Positions 26,779 to 36,819 of a stretch of DNA of 64,000 nt are shown piece after piece; the stretch's first letter is position 1, and the number at the start of each line of letters is the position of its first letter. Position numbers and translations under genes: made by a program. Below the pieces are notes generated by a model. It worked only from the letters and a program-made list of their open reading frames with translations, was not told where the DNA came from and did not search any database. The stretch comes from Zooshikella harenae. GTDB lineage: Bacteria; Pseudomonadota; Gammaproteobacteria; Pseudomonadales; Zooshikellaceae. The stretch is taken from the NCBI RefSeq assembly GCF_018837975.1, contig NZ_JAGSOY010000002.1:124001-188000 (forward strand), read 5' to 3'.

Positions 26779-29517
26779 CTATTGGATTGTTAGGCTTTTA
26801 CGGCGACTGGTTTTTCTACCAGCATCTTGCTGTGTCCGGTCATCCAACTGTTTACACAGTGTTTGCCTGACGTGTTCACATTCATCTGCATCAGTAATTG
26901 GATGTCCATGAGCATCAGTTATAAAAAAGACATCCTCTACGCGCTCACCCAATGTTGCTATTTTCGCATTATGAATAAATAAGCCTAACTCCATAAATAT
27001 TCGCCCAAGTAGTGCTAATAAGCCTGGGCGGTCTGGTGCAATTATTTCTAAAATAGTTGTACGGTGGTTTGTATCGTTACTGATAATTACTTCTGCAGGA
27101 TAGGTAAAGTGTTTTAATTGTCGAGGTGTACGGCGCTGAATAATGCTGGGGTAACGCGCAGGATTATTTAATTTATGAGTAAGTGTTCGCTTAATACGCT
27201 TTATGCGTTGTGGGTTATCACCTATGGGAGTGCCATCTGATTCTAAAACAGTAAAGGTATCTAGGCTGTAATTGTTGTGTGATGTAATGATTCTTGCGTC
27301 CTGAATATTTAAATTAAGCTGGTCGATAGCGGCTGTTGCGGCCGCAAATAAATTATCACTGTCTTTTGTGTAGATAAAGATCTGAGTTGCTCCTTCAAAC
27401 CCAGGATGTGTTGTTTCTCGCACAAGAATAAGTGGCGCGTTAGTTGTGCATTCAGTAAGAATGCCATGCGTATGCCACACAATTTCTTCAACAGAGTGAC
27501 GTAAGAAATAGTTGTCGTCTAGGGTGCTCCAGGCACTGAAAATTTGCGTGGTTGGAATATTTTCTGTGCTGAGTTGTGTGAGCGCTTCTTCCTGGCGAGA
27601 TGCTATACGCTCATTTTTATCAACGGGTTTTTCCAGTCCTCGTCGTAATACACGTTTGGTTTCTTGATACAATTGTCTTAGTAGTGCAGCTCGCCAACTA
27701 TTCCAAAGTTTGGGGTTGGTTGCATTAATGTCGGCTACGGTTAGCGTATACAGGCAATCTAAATGGGTTTGATCGATAACCTGGCGTGCAAATGCATGAA
27801 TGACTTCTGGATCAGATAAATCTTTCCGTTGAGCCGTAGTGGACATGAGTAGATGATTGCGCACTAACCAGATAATAAAGTTACTGTCTTCTTTTGGTAT
27901 ACTATGGCGTAGGCAAAAGGCCTGTACTTCTTCTGCTCCGAGTTCTGAGTGATTTCCTCCACGCCCCTTGGCAATATCATGATATAACCCGGCAATATGT
28001 AGTAAGGCAAGGTTGGGTAAACGCTGAACGATTTCAGATGCTACAGGAAACTGCTCAGCATTTTCTGAATAATGGAAGCGCCGTAAAAACTTTATTAATA
28101 ATAACGTATGGGCATCGACTGTATAAATATGAAATAAGTCATGTTGCATTTGCCCAATTATACGACCAAATTCGGGTAAATAACGGCCCATTAACCCATA
28201 ACGAACCATTCGTCTTAAATTAACTGTTAAGCCATAAGGCGCTGCCATTAATTGTAGAAAAAGTGCAGCATTATGTGGATCGTTTCTGAACGCATCATTT
28301 ACAAGGTAGCGGTGCTCTCTTATAAGTCGAATGGTTGTAGCTTTAACGCCTAAAATGCTAGGGTTTTTGGTCATAATGACAAATATTTCGAGTAGCGCTG
28401 AGGGGGTTTTTCTGAAAATGTCTGGTGTTACTACTTCGATATAATTGTTTCGTGTTTGAAAACGCTCATTGATTGGTACGACGGTTTGGGTTTGCCCGGC
28501 AGATAAAATTAAATCATCAAAGTGTTGTAAAAGTAAGTCGTTTAATTCGCCGAGTGACATGACTACACGAAAATATTTTTGCATAAACTGTTCAACAGCT
28601 AAACTACCAGGCTTGTCTTTATAGCCAAATAACGCGGCAAGTTGTTGCTGGTAATCAAACAGTAAACGGTTTTCATCTCGACGAGCCAGCATATGAAGCC
28701 CATAGCGGAGTTGCCAGAGAAAATCTTGTCCTGATATTAAGATACTGTATTCGTTTTCTGTTAAGAGTTTGCAATTAACCAGATCATGCAGTTTGGTTGT
28801 ACCAAAATGGCGGCGAGTTACCCAGGATATCATTTGAATATCACGCAAACCACCAGGTGAACTTTTTAAATTAGGCTCTAAGTTGTACTCAGTTTCGTTA
28901 TATTTCTTATGACGGGTACGTTGTTCTTCATATTTTGCTTGTAAAAAAAGGCGACTAGGCCAAATGCCTAAATAGCTAATCCGGTGCCACAATCTATGTA
29001 GCAAAGGAGAAAAGCCAGTAATTACTCTGGCTTCAAGTAAATTGGTCATTACTGTAATATCATCAGCGGCGGCACTTACGCACTCATCCAAAGAGCGAAC
29101 ACTGTGACCTACAGCTAAATTTAAGTCCCATAATAAGGTAAGGAAAGACTGAATAGCAGGTAGGTAGTGATTGTGTTGGTTTCCAGAAAGTAAAATTAAT
29201 AGATCGATGTCTGAGTGGGGGTGCAGCTGGCTTCGTCCATATCCTCCAACAGCAAGCAAGACAATATCTTCTTGTTGGCGCCCTACGTAGAACTCCCATG
29301 CTAACATTAAAAGCTGATCTACCACCCAAGCCCGTCCATGGACCAGATGCTCAATATTGATGCCAGCTTGAAAAAGCTCATCCATTTTTTGTTGAGCTCT
29401 CTGAAGTGATTTTTTGTAAGCCGGCAAAGGATTACTGGAAAGTATTAAGTCTGCGCGAAACTGCCCTTTATCAAACAGCTCAGCACACAGCTGATCAAAG
29501 GATGGTGGTATCAACAT
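26779..29517 (-). CDS. glnD: Bifunctional PII uridylyltransferase/uridylyl-removing enzyme GlnD
   Basis: The central nitrogen sensor: it uridylylates PII (GlnB/GlnK) when glutamine is low and removes UMP when it is high. 912 aa, normal. Domains: a nucleotidyltransferase with GGYGRSQLHPHSDID (Gly91-Gly92, Asp103, Asp105), a helical region with NLKSSPGGLRDIQ, an HD hydrolase domain with YHDIAKGRGGNHSE (His512-Asp513), and two C-terminal ACT domains (about 710-785 and 818-895, the second with DRPGLLALLGRIF) that bind glutamine. It follows map by about 55 bases on the same strand. Confidence 0.97.
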   Translation of the reverse strand: MLIPPSFDQLCAELFDKGQFRADLILSSNPLPAYKKSLQRAQQKMDELFQAGINIEHLVHGRAWVVDQLLMLAWEFYVGRQQEDIVLLAVGGYGRSQLHPHSDIDLLILLSGNQHNHYLPAIQSFLTLLWDLNLAVGHSVRSLDECVSAAADDITVMTNLLEARVITGFSPLLHRLWHRISYLGIWPSRLFLQAKYEEQRTRHKKYNETEYNLEPNLKSSPGGLRDIQMISWVTRRHFGTTKLHDLVNCKLLTENEYSILISGQDFLWQLRYGLHMLARRDENRLLFDYQQQLAALFGYKDKPGSLAVEQFMQKYFRVVMSLGELNDLLLQHFDDLILSAGQTQTVVPINERFQTRNNYIEVVTPDIFRKTPSALLEIFVIMTKNPSILGVKATTIRLIREHRYLVNDAFRNDPHNAALFLQLMAAPYGLTVNLRRMVRYGLMGRYLPEFGRIIGQMQHDLFHIYTVDAHTLLLIKFLRRFHYSENAEQFPVASEIVQRLPNLALLHIAGLYHDIAKGRGGNHSELGAEEVQAFCLRHSIPKEDSNFIIWLVRNHLLMSTTAQRKDLSDPEVIHAFARQVIDQTHLDCLYTLTVADINATNPKLWNSWRAALLRQLYQETKRVLRRGLEKPVDKNERIASRQEEALTQLSTENIPTTQIFSAWSTLDDNYFLRHSVEEIVWHTHGILTECTTNAPLILVRETTHPGFEGATQIFIYTKDSDNLFAAATAAIDQLNLNIQDARIITSHNNYSLDTFTVLESDGTPIGDNPQRIKRIKRTLTHKLNNPARYPSIIQRRTPRQLKHFTYPAEVIISNDTNHRTTILEIIAPDRPGLLALLGRIFMELGLFIHNAKIATLGERVEDVFFITDAHGHPITDADECEHVRQTLCKQLDDRTQQDAGRKTSRRKSLTIQ

Positions 29518-29572
29518 GCTAACCAGCCTCTTAGTAAAATACTTCAGTAATCAGGAATTATGACAGTAACTG

Positions 29573-30349
29573 TTAAAGAATATCTTCTTCTTTACGCTGG
29601 GTAAAAATTTCTGCCCCCGTCGCTGTCACCAGAATGGTATGCTCCCACTGAGCTGAGAGTCGACCATCTTTGGTTGTTACTGTCCAGTGGTCATTTTTGT
29701 TGAGTTTGGTAAATTTTTTTCCTGCATTAATCATAGGCTCAATGGTAAATGTCATACCTTCTTGTAATTTAAGCCCCGTACCAGGTTTACCATAGTGAAG
29801 TACCTGGGGATCTTCATGAAATTCTTTACCTATGCCATGGCCACAATACTCTTCCACGACGCTGTAATGGTTTGCATGGGCATGTTGGGCAATAACAAAG
29901 CCAATATCACCCAGAAAAGCACCAGGTTTAACTTCTGCAATACCTTTATACAAACACTCTTGAGTGACTTCGCAGAGTCGTTTAGCGTGCTCTGGTGGAT
30001 TGCCAATAAGGAACATTTTACTGGTGTCACCATGGTATCCATCTTTAATGACAGTGACATCGATATTGATAATGTCACCATTTTTTAGAGTTTTCTTATC
30101 ACTTGGAATGCCATGGCAAACAACCTGATTGACAGAGGTGCAGATAGATTTAGGAAAACCTCTATAATTAAGGGGGGCGGGGATGGCTTTGAGGGTGTTT
30201 ACGATATAGTCATGGCAAATGCGATCCAGCTCTTCAGTGGTAACACCTGCCACAACATAAGGCTCGACCATTTCCAGCACTTCGGCTGCCATGCGACCAG
30301 CAACACGCATTTTTTCAATTTCTTCAGGTGTCTTAATTGTAACATTCAT
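29573..30349 (-). CDS. map: Methionine aminopeptidase type I
   Basis: A metallopeptidase that removes the initiator Met from new proteins. The ATG at 30349 gives 258 aa and the usual MNVTIKTPEEIEKMR start; a TTG at 30388 would add 13 atypical residues. All five metal ligands are present at the E. coli positions or within one residue: Asp97, Asp108, His171, Glu204, Glu236, and His79 is in the substrate pocket. Divergent from rpsB with about 345 bases between starts, the classic arrangement. First gene of map-glnD-yffB-dapD. Confidence 0.95.
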   Translation of the reverse strand: MNVTIKTPEEIEKMRVAGRMAAEVLEMVEPYVVAGVTTEELDRICHDYIVNTLKAIPAPLNYRGFPKSICTSVNQVVCHGIPSDKKTLKNGDIINIDVTVIKDGYHGDTSKMFLIGNPPEHAKRLCEVTQECLYKGIAEVKPGAFLGDIGFVIAQHAHANHYSVVEEYCGHGIGKEFHEDPQVLHYGKPGTGLKLQEGMTFTIEPMINAGKKFTKLNKNDHWTVTTKDGRLSAQWEHTILVTATGAEIFTQRKEEDIL

Positions 30350-30544
30350 TCTGAGAGGTAAATCCTGATAAGTAGTTTTTAACGGCAAACGATTCTATTT
30401 CTCGCTAGTGTATCAGAACTAACAGCCGTTATTTAAGAGGGCTCAAACTGACTTTATTAAATCTTTGTTGGAAGGAATCCTTGGTAAGTGATACGAGAGA
30501 CCTTAGGATAACCTAAAATTGAAAGATAAAATGAAGTAATAAGG

Positions 30545-30573
30545 TTTTAACCAAGGTGCTTTTGTGGTATAAA
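30545..30573 (+). promoter_or_regulatory. Probable rpsB promoter
   Basis: An extended -10 (TGG then TATAAA at 30568-30573) followed by a GC-rich discriminator GCGCCGC, the style of stringently controlled ribosomal promoters. The -35 (TTTTAA, 17-base spacer) is weak, as expected with an extended -10. Confidence 0.5.
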
Positions 30574-30579
30574 GCGCCG

Positions 30580-30693
30580 CTTGATTAGTAGGTAATTTAT
30601 TTTAAACCCCACACATGTGCCGTCACATAGACTTGGGTGCCGCAAGGTTGGTCTATGGGGTACATGGAGGCTTAACCCATTATAGGAGTTAGT
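30580..30693 (+). ncRNA. rpsB mRNA leader, possible S2 autoregulatory element
   Basis: The leader contains a stem CATAGAC (30626-30632) with GTCTATG (30651-30657), extended by TTG/CAA around a GGTGCCG loop and flanked by GGGG/CCCC runs. Gammaproteobacterial rpsB leaders are known targets of S2 feedback; that this one folds the same way is inference. Confidence 0.45.
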
Positions 30694-31452
30694 ATGCCAA
30701 AAGTAACAATGCGTGAAATGCTGAAAGCCGGCGTTCACTTTGGTCACCAAACCCGTTACTGGAACCCAAAAATGGGCAAGTACATTTTTGGTTCTCGCAA
30801 CAAAATTCATATCATTAACCTGGAGCATACGCTGCCCGCATTCAACAGTGCACTGGCTTCTGTTCAGAAAATGGCTGAAGCAAAGAAAAAAGTACTGTTT
30901 GTTGGAACAAAGCGTGCTGCAGGTAAGATTATTCGTGAAGAAGCACGGCGTGCAGGAATGCCCTATGTAGACCATCGTTGGTTAGGTGGCATGCTGACTA
31001 ACTACAAGACAATTCGTCAATCTATCCGCCGCTTGCGTGATCTTGAAAGCCAAAGTCAAGATGGGACCTTTGAAAAGCTAACTAAAAAAGAAGCTTTAAT
31101 GCGTAGCCGGGACATGGAAAAACTAGACCGTAGTCTTGGTGGTATCAAAGAGATGGGTGGCTTACCTGATGCTTTGTTTGTTATTGATGTTGATCATGAG
31201 CGTATTGCTATCAGCGAAGCAAACAAGCTTGGTATTCCTGTAATCGGCGTTGTTGATACAAACAGCAGCCCAGAAGGCGTTGACGTTGTTATTCCTGGTA
31301 ATGATGACGCAATCCGCGCTATTCAACTTTATGTACAGTCTGTAGCAAATGCTATTGTTGAAGGCCGCTCTGCTTCAGATGTTGGTACTAAAGATGAGTT
31401 CGTAGAAGAAGTTGGCGAGCAGGGTGAAGCACAAGCTGCTGCTGAAGGCTAA
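30694..31452 (+). CDS. rpsB: 30S ribosomal protein S2
   Basis: A small-subunit protein joined late in assembly and needed for S1 binding. 252 aa (E. coli 241). Seen: [22 protein letters not shown] at the start, [30 protein letters not shown], and [15 protein letters not shown] with [16 protein letters not shown]. The start has AGGAG (TATAGGAG). A strong hairpin terminator lies between it and tsf, so tsf expression probably depends on read-through or its own promoter. Confidence 0.98.
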   Translation: MPKVTMREMLKAGVHFGHQTRYWNPKMGKYIFGSRNKIHIINLEHTLPAFNSALASVQKMAEAKKKVLFVGTKRAAGKIIREEARRAGMPYVDHRWLGGMLTNYKTIRQSIRRLRDLESQSQDGTFEKLTKKEALMRSRDMEKLDRSLGGIKEMGGLPDALFVIDVDHERIAISEANKLGIPVIGVVDTNSSPEGVDVVIPGNDDAIRAIQLYVQSVANAIVEGRSASDVGTKDEFVEEVGEQGEAQAAAEG

Positions 31453-31491
31453 GCTAAACCTCAAGTAGAGCACATTGCATTGGCTGAGTGA

Positions 31492-31518
31492 CAAAAAGGG
31501 GGCAAAGCCCCCTTTTTG
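31492..31518 (+). terminator. Intrinsic terminator/attenuator between rpsB and tsf
   Basis: CAAAAAGGGGGC, AAA loop, GCCCCCTTTTTG: a perfect 12-bp stem with a T5 run. In E. coli the same gap also holds a partial terminator that sets the S2:EF-Ts ratio (established knowledge). Confidence 0.9.
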
Positions 31519-31590
31519 CGGATAATGTGTTAGTACGTTTATTCAGTCAACATGTTTTAGTCTAATCAACCTAATTCAGAGGAATATGTA

Positions 31591-32457
31591 ATGGCAGCAA
31601 TTTCTGCAGCATTGGTAAAAGAGTTACGTGAGCGTACTGGCTTGGGCATGATGGAGTGCAAGAAAGCACTGGTTGAGTCAGAAGGTGATATCGAAAAAGC
31701 CATTGAAGAGCTACGTAAATCTGGCCAGGCTAAAGCTGCAAAGAAAGCTGGACGGATTGCAGCTGAAGGTGTAATCGCAGTTAAATTAGCTGACGATAGC
31801 CGCTATGGCGTCATGATTGAAGTTAACAGTGAAACTGATTTTGTGGCCCGTGATGAAAACTTCTTAGCGTTTGTACAAGAAGTAGCGACTAAGGCGTTTG
31901 AAACTAAGGCTTCTTCTGTTGAGCAGATAATGGCTGATGGTATGGAAGAAAGACGTCAGGCATTAGTACAAAAGATTGGTGAAAACATTTCTGTTCGCCG
32001 TGTTACCTCTGCTGAAGGCGAAGTCGTTGGTAGCTACGTGCATGCTAATAACCGTATTGGAGTACTTGTTGCGTTAACGGGTGGCAATGCAGAAGTTGCC
32101 AAAGATGTTGCCATGCATATTGCTGCAGTTAACCCAACTGTAGTAAGCAAAGATGACATGCCTGCTGAGCTCATCGAAAAAGAGCGTGAAATTTATACTG
32201 CTCAAGCTCAGGACAGTGGCAAGCCTGCTGAAATTATTGAAAAAATGGTTGTGGGTCGAGTGAACAAATTCTTGGCTGAAAACAGCCTGGTCGAGCAACC
32301 TTTTGTTAAAAACCCTGATATTAAGGTTGGACAGCTAGTAAAAGAGGCTGGTGCAACTGTAACGGGCTTTACTCGTTATGAAGTCGGGGAAGGTATTGAG
32401 AAAGAAGAGGTTGATTTTGCTGCTGAGGTTGCGGCTCAAGCCGGCCTCAACAAGTAG
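31591..32457 (+). CDS. tsf: Elongation factor Ts
   Basis: The guanine-nucleotide exchange factor for EF-Tu. 288 aa (E. coli 283). Seen: the UBA-like N-terminal domain with [18 protein letters not shown], the exchange motif [12 protein letters not shown] (Thr-Asp-Phe-Val), and [10 protein letters not shown]. The start is ATG with GAGGAA upstream. It lies between two hairpins, with pyrH following. Confidence 0.98.
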   Translation: MAAISAALVKELRERTGLGMMECKKALVESEGDIEKAIEELRKSGQAKAAKKAGRIAAEGVIAVKLADDSRYGVMIEVNSETDFVARDENFLAFVQEVATKAFETKASSVEQIMADGMEERRQALVQKIGENISVRRVTSAEGEVVGSYVHANNRIGVLVALTGGNAEVAKDVAMHIAAVNPTVVSKDDMPAELIEKEREIYTAQAQDSGKPAEIIEKMVVGRVNKFLAENSLVEQPFVKNPDIKVGQLVKEAGATVTGFTRYEVGEGIEKEEVDFAAEVAAQAGLNK

Positions 32458-32464
32458 CAATCAT

Positions 32465-32488
32465 ATTGGCCTGCAACTGCAGGCCAAT
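32465..32488 (+). terminator. 11-bp perfect hairpin after tsf
   Basis: ATTGGCCTGCA, AC loop, TGCAGGCCAAT, then TACTTTT. It has a strong stem with a short T-run: a partial terminator or processing site between tsf and pyrH. Confidence 0.65.
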
Positions 32489-32533
32489 TACTTTTGGGCG
32501 TTTAAAAGTATGCGCTGATAGAAGGAATGCTCT

Positions 32534-33268
32534 ATGCCGGTAAGTGATCGTCAACCCAAATATAAACGTATCCTCCTCAAGCTAAGTGGTGAAGCACTAG
32601 TGGGTACAGAGGAGTTTGGTATTGACCCCAAAGTATTAGACCGTATGGCTCTAGAGATAGGGCAGTTGGTGGGTATTGGCGTTCAAGTCGGCATTGTCAT
32701 CGGTGGTGGTAATCTGTTTCGTGGTGCTTCATTGCATGCAGCGGGTATGGATAGAGTCACGGGTGACCATATGGGGATGTTGGCAACAGTCATGAATGCC
32801 CTTGCTATGCGTGATGCGCTGGAGCGCTCAAATATTAAAAGCAGTGTCATGTCTGCGATACCTATGAGTGGTATTGTTGAGCACTATGATCGGCGCTTGG
32901 CACAGCGCTACTTAACAAATGGCGATGTGGTTATTTTTTCTGCAGGAACGGGTAATCCTTTTTTTACTACTGACTCAGCAGCCTGTTTGCGAGGTATTGA
33001 AATAGAGGCAGACTTAGTGCTGAAAGCGACGAAAGTAGATGGTGTTTATACTGCAGATCCAGTGCAAGATCCTGATGCGATTAAGTATGATACGCTCACT
33101 TATGACGAGATACTGACACGCAAACTGGGTGTCATGGATCTTACAGCCATTTGTTTGGTAAGGGATCACCTGATGCCCGTTCGCGTTTTTGATATGAATA
33201 AATCAGGTGCTCTGTTAAATATTGTCGTTGGTGGTAATGAAGGTACGCTGATTTGTGGGGGTGAATAA
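32534..33268 (+). CDS. pyrH: UMP kinase
   Basis: A hexameric amino-acid-kinase-fold enzyme making UDP from UMP; regulated by GTP and UTP. 244 aa. Seen: [13 protein letters not shown] at the start, [11 protein letters not shown] (about 56-66), [14 protein letters not shown], and [13 protein letters not shown] near the nucleotide site. The stop codon shares one base with the start of frr (TAATG), so the two are translationally coupled. Confidence 0.98.
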   Translation: MPVSDRQPKYKRILLKLSGEALVGTEEFGIDPKVLDRMALEIGQLVGIGVQVGIVIGGGNLFRGASLHAAGMDRVTGDHMGMLATVMNALAMRDALERSNIKSSVMSAIPMSGIVEHYDRRLAQRYLTNGDVVIFSAGTGNPFFTTDSAACLRGIEIEADLVLKATKVDGVYTADPVQDPDAIKYDTLTYDEILTRKLGVMDLTAICLVRDHLMPVRVFDMNKSGALLNIVVGGNEGTLICGGE

Positions 33269-33825
33269 TGATAAATGAGATTAAGGCTGATGCATCAGCC
33301 CGAATGAAAAAAAGTCTTGAAGCGCTATCTACTGCTTTTGCCAAGATTCGAACTGGCCGTGCGCATCCAAGCTTGCTCGATGATGTTAAGGTGAATTACT
33401 ACGGTTCTGAAGTCCAACTGTCACAAGCTGCAAATATTTCTACAGAAGATGGGCGAACGCTGGCTGTTATTCCTTGGGAAAAGCATATGGTTCCTGAGAT
33501 TGAGAAAGCTATTTTGAAGTCTGACCTGGGCTTAAATCCTTCAACAACTGGTGATGTGGTACGTATTCCTTTACCACCTCTGACTGAAGAAACGAGGAAA
33601 GGCTTTACTAAGCAAGCACGTCAAGAAGCTGAATCTGCACGAGTAGCTGTTCGCAATATTCGTCGTGATGCAAATAATGATCTTAAAGGCTTACTGAAAG
33701 ATAAAGAAATCAGTGAAGATGAAGAGCACAAGGCTCAAGATGATATCCAGAAGCTTACTGATAAATATATCAGTGAAATAGATAAAGTGCTTCAGGACAA
33801 AGAAAAAGATTTAATGGAAATATAA
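33268..33825 (+). CDS. frr: Ribosome recycling factor
   Basis: Splits post-termination ribosomes together with EF-G. 185 aa, as in E. coli. Seen: [26 protein letters not shown] (long helix of domain I), [33 protein letters not shown] and [11 protein letters not shown]. It is followed by an intrinsic terminator, ending the rpsB-tsf-pyrH-frr block. Confidence 0.98.
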   Translation: MINEIKADASARMKKSLEALSTAFAKIRTGRAHPSLLDDVKVNYYGSEVQLSQAANISTEDGRTLAVIPWEKHMVPEIEKAILKSDLGLNPSTTGDVVRIPLPPLTEETRKGFTKQARQEAESARVAVRNIRRDANNDLKGLLKDKEISEDEEHKAQDDIQKLTDKYISEIDKVLQDKEKDLMEI

Positions 33826-33867
33826 GTGCTAGCCGAGACTTAGGTGGGCAGTTATTGTAATGTTGTC

Positions 33868-33908
33868 ACAGCAGTGTGAAAAGAATACTTCATACTGCTG
33901 TCGTTTTT
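33868..33908 (+). terminator. Intrinsic terminator after frr
   Basis: ACAGCAGTGTGAA, 8-base loop, TTCATACTGCTGT (one G-U pair), then CGTTTTT. It has a long stem with a T5 run. Confidence 0.85.
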
Positions 33909-34018
33909 GGTGACGCTACACTACTTTTGTGAATTATATTTGCATCTCTCTGTTTGCATTGAGCAAATAAATGTTTATTGTTTCGACCTCAATTCAATAG
34001 CCGATTATTTCCAGATTT

Positions 34019-34795
34019 ATGTCTAATCATCTCAAACCAGAGATTTCTGATTCCCTGGGAGAACTAAAACAGCGTCCTAAACATATTGCCGTTATTATGG
34101 ATGGTAATAACCGTTGGGCTAAACGTAAACGACTGCCTGGTATAGCAGGTCATCGTGCTGGCTTGAGTGCGGCACGAAGTATTGTTGAGGCCTGTGGTCG
34201 TTATGATATTGAAGTCTTAACTTTATTTGCATTTAGTAGTGAAAATTGGCGTCGACCAGAAGACGAAGTATCAGCGCTAATGGAATTATTTTTAAGAGCG
34301 CTGAAACGAGAAACTAAACGCTTACATAAAAATCATATTCGCTTAAAAGTTATTGGTGATCGCTCGGCTTTCAATCCCTCATTGCAAAAACATATTGCTG
34401 ATGCAGAAGCATTAACAGCAGAGAATGCCAAAGTTACTTTAGTGATTGCTGCTAATTATGGTGGGCAGTGGGATATGCTCAATGCTTTTCAGCAACTTGC
34501 GCAAAAAGTTCAGTTAGGCTCATTGCAAGCTGACGAAATTTCAGCAGATCTTGTTGAACAACATTTGCAGACGGAAGGATTGCCATTACCTGATCTTTGT
34601 ATTCGGACAGGTGGTGTACACAGAATAAGTAATTTTATGCTGTGGCAGTTTGCTTACACTGAATTTTATTTTACAGAAACGCTTTGGCCTGATTTTGGTC
34701 CCAAAGAGTTTGAAAAAGCATTGATAGATTTTGCAGGTCGGGAGCGACGCTTTGGACGCACAAGCGAGCAGGTTGAGGCTCAGGATCAGTGCTAA
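34019..34795 (+). CDS. uppS: Undecaprenyl diphosphate synthase UppS (one conserved residue changed)
   Basis: A cis-prenyltransferase that makes the C55 carrier from FPP and IPP. 258 aa. Seen: IAVIMDGNNRWAKRKRLP with catalytic Asp28, GHRAGLSAARSIVEAC, FAFSSENWRRP, and the C-terminal block IRTGG-HRISNFMLWQ with FAYTEFYFTETLWPDF. The residue after RTGG is normally Glu (RTGGEHRISNF); here it is Val200 (GTA at 34616-34618), one base from GAA. Otherwise intact. Its stop overlaps cdsA by 7 bases; it starts the uppS-cdsA-dxr-rseP-bamA-skp-lpx run. Confidence 0.95.
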   Translation: MSNHLKPEISDSLGELKQRPKHIAVIMDGNNRWAKRKRLPGIAGHRAGLSAARSIVEACGRYDIEVLTLFAFSSENWRRPEDEVSALMELFLRALKRETKRLHKNHIRLKVIGDRSAFNPSLQKHIADAEALTAENAKVTLVIAANYGGQWDMLNAFQQLAQKVQLGSLQADEISADLVEQHLQTEGLPLPDLCIRTGGVHRISNFMLWQFAYTEFYFTETLWPDFGPKEFEKALIDFAGRERRFGRTSEQVEAQDQC

Positions 34796-35592
34796 AACAA
34801 CGTATTTTAACAGCCGTTATTCTAGCACCTCTTGTATTACTAGGGGTGTTGTTTCTTGATCTTCCTTATTTTAGTTGGTTTATTGGTGCAATTACTGCCC
34901 TTGGTGCGTGGGAATGGGCTAATTTAGCTGGCTGGCAGCAATTATCTCAGCGTATTGGTTATACCCTGGTGTATGCATTAGCTATGATTGTCAGTGCTGC
35001 ATGGATTCCTTATACCTGGGGTGTGATCATAAGTACGCTATGGTGGTGCTCAGCTCTTTTCTTAGTAATTCAATACCCAAAAATTAGATGGTTCTGGGAT
35101 GCTACTGTCATTAAGTTGGCAGCGGGCATATTGGTGCTTCTTACAACCTGGCAATCGTTTGTACTGATTAAAATACAAGCTAACAGTAGCTCTCTTATTG
35201 TTTTTCTTCTGTTGTTAATTTGGGGGGCTGATAGTGGAGCTTACTTTGCTGGTAAACGCTTTGGTAAGCGAAAGTTAGCGCCAAGCGTTAGTCCTGGTAA
35301 AAGCTGGGAGGGTGTTGCAGGAGGTCTTGCTGTTATCACTTTAGTCGCAGCTGTTTTTGCTTGGTACTGGCGTTTGAGTGGTGTTGATAGTGTATTACTT
35401 ATTGCTGCAGCGTGGTTAGTTGTTGCCAGCTCAATTTTAGGTGATCTTGTAGAAAGCATGTTTAAACGTGAGCAAGGTTTAAAAGATAGCAGTCAGTTAT
35501 TGCCTGGTCATGGTGGTGTTCTTGATCGAATTGACTCGTTGACAGCAGCAGCACCAGTACTTGCATTACTTTTAGTTGTTATTGGTTTATAA
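34789..35592 (+). CDS. cdsA: Phosphatidate cytidylyltransferase
   Basis: A multispanning inner-membrane enzyme making CDP-diacylglycerol from phosphatidate and CTP, the branch point of phospholipid synthesis. 267 aa. Seen: about seven to eight hydrophobic helices and the CdsA signature at the C-terminus, SMFKREQGLKDSSQLLPGHG followed by GVLDRIDSL. The start is a GTG inside the last codons of uppS (CAGGA upstream). Confidence 0.97.
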   Translation: MLKQRILTAVILAPLVLLGVLFLDLPYFSWFIGAITALGAWEWANLAGWQQLSQRIGYTLVYALAMIVSAAWIPYTWGVIISTLWWCSALFLVIQYPKIRWFWDATVIKLAAGILVLLTTWQSFVLIKIQANSSSLIVFLLLLIWGADSGAYFAGKRFGKRKLAPSVSPGKSWEGVAGGLAVITLVAAVFAWYWRLSGVDSVLLIAAAWLVVASSILGDLVESMFKREQGLKDSSQLLPGHGGVLDRIDSLTAAAPVLALLLVVIGL

Positions 35593-35610
35593 GCAGCGGG
35601 TCAATAAATA

Positions 35611-36792
35611 GTGCAAAACATAACTATCCTGGGATCTACAGGCTCCATTGGTTGCAGTACTTTAGATGTGATTGCTCAACATCCTGACCGATATCAGGTG
35701 TTTGCGTTAGTTGCTCAAAAAGATGTCGCTGGCATGTTAGTACAATGTCAGCAGTTTCGCCCGAAATACGCGGTTATGGCTAACAGTAATGCTGCAACTA
35801 AACTACAAGCTTTGCTCAAAGAGATTGGTTGCTCAACAGAGGTTTTGACAGGAAAGCAGGCTCAGGCCGAAGTGGCTACAGCTTCAGAAGTTGATACCGT
35901 GATGGCGGCTATTGTTGGTGCTGCAGGCTTATTACCCACCTTGGCTGCTGTAAGTGCTGGAAAAAAAGTGCTGCTTGCAAATAAAGAGGCTCTTGTTATG
36001 TCAGGGGCGCTTTTTATGCAGGAAGTGGCACGTGCAGGCGCAACATTGCTTCCAATAGACAGCGAGCATAATGCCATATTCCAATGTTTGCCTCCTACTG
36101 ATAGCGATTCACTGTTTAGTGCAGGCATCCGAAAAATATTGCTAACAGCATCTGGCGGTCCATTTCGTAACTTTTCTTTGGATGAGTTACAGCATGTAAC
36201 ACCAGAGCAGGCCTGTAATCACCCTAACTGGTCAATGGGGCGAAAAATTTCAGTTGACTCTGCCACACTTATGAATAAAGGACTGGAGTTTATTGAAGCT
36301 TGTTGGTTATTTTCTGCCTCACCTGAACAAATTGACGTTGTTATTCATCCGCAAAGTATTATTCACTCTATGGTTGATTATGTTGATGGATCAGTTCTTG
36401 CCCAATTAGGTAACCCTGACATGCGCACACCCATTGCTCATGCACTTGCATGGCCTGGGCGAATAACATCAGGGGTTTCTCCTCTTGATTTGGCCAAAAT
36501 TGGACAGCTTGACTTTGAAGCTCCAAATGAAGGGCGTTTTCCGTGTTTAAAGTTGGCTAAGCAAGCTGTTCAAACAGGTGGGACAGCAATGGCTATCCTG
36601 AATGCAGCTAATGAGGTTGCAGTGGATGCCTTCCTGGATAACAGATTAAAATTTATGGGTATTGCCCAGGTTAACGAGACAGTTCTTGATAAAATTCCTT
36701 GCAAAGCCGCTGATAGTTTGGAGCATGTGCTAGAGGCAGATAGAATTGCTCGTGAGTGTGCTCAACAAATAGTGTACGCTAGCAACAAATAA
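35611..36792 (+). CDS. dxr: 1-deoxy-D-xylulose-5-phosphate reductoisomerase
   Basis: The second enzyme of the MEP isoprenoid pathway; makes MEP from DXP with NADPH. 393 aa. Seen: the NADPH motif [16 protein letters not shown] at the N-terminus, [12 protein letters not shown], metal ligands in [11 protein letters not shown] (Asp150, Glu152), and [19 protein letters not shown] (Glu around 231). The start is GTG (35611), 18 bases after cdsA. The pathway continues with ispD and ispF at 57.0-58.2 kb. Confidence 0.97.
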   Translation: MQNITILGSTGSIGCSTLDVIAQHPDRYQVFALVAQKDVAGMLVQCQQFRPKYAVMANSNAATKLQALLKEIGCSTEVLTGKQAQAEVATASEVDTVMAAIVGAAGLLPTLAAVSAGKKVLLANKEALVMSGALFMQEVARAGATLLPIDSEHNAIFQCLPPTDSDSLFSAGIRKILLTASGGPFRNFSLDELQHVTPEQACNHPNWSMGRKISVDSATLMNKGLEFIEACWLFSASPEQIDVVIHPQSIIHSMVDYVDGSVLAQLGNPDMRTPIAHALAWPGRITSGVSPLDLAKIGQLDFEAPNEGRFPCLKLAKQAVQTGGTAMAILNAANEVAVDAFLDNRLKFMGIAQVNETVLDKIPCKAADSLEHVLEADRIARECAQQIVYASNK

Positions 36793-36819
36793 CTAAATAA
36801 GGATGCACAGGCTGCAAGC

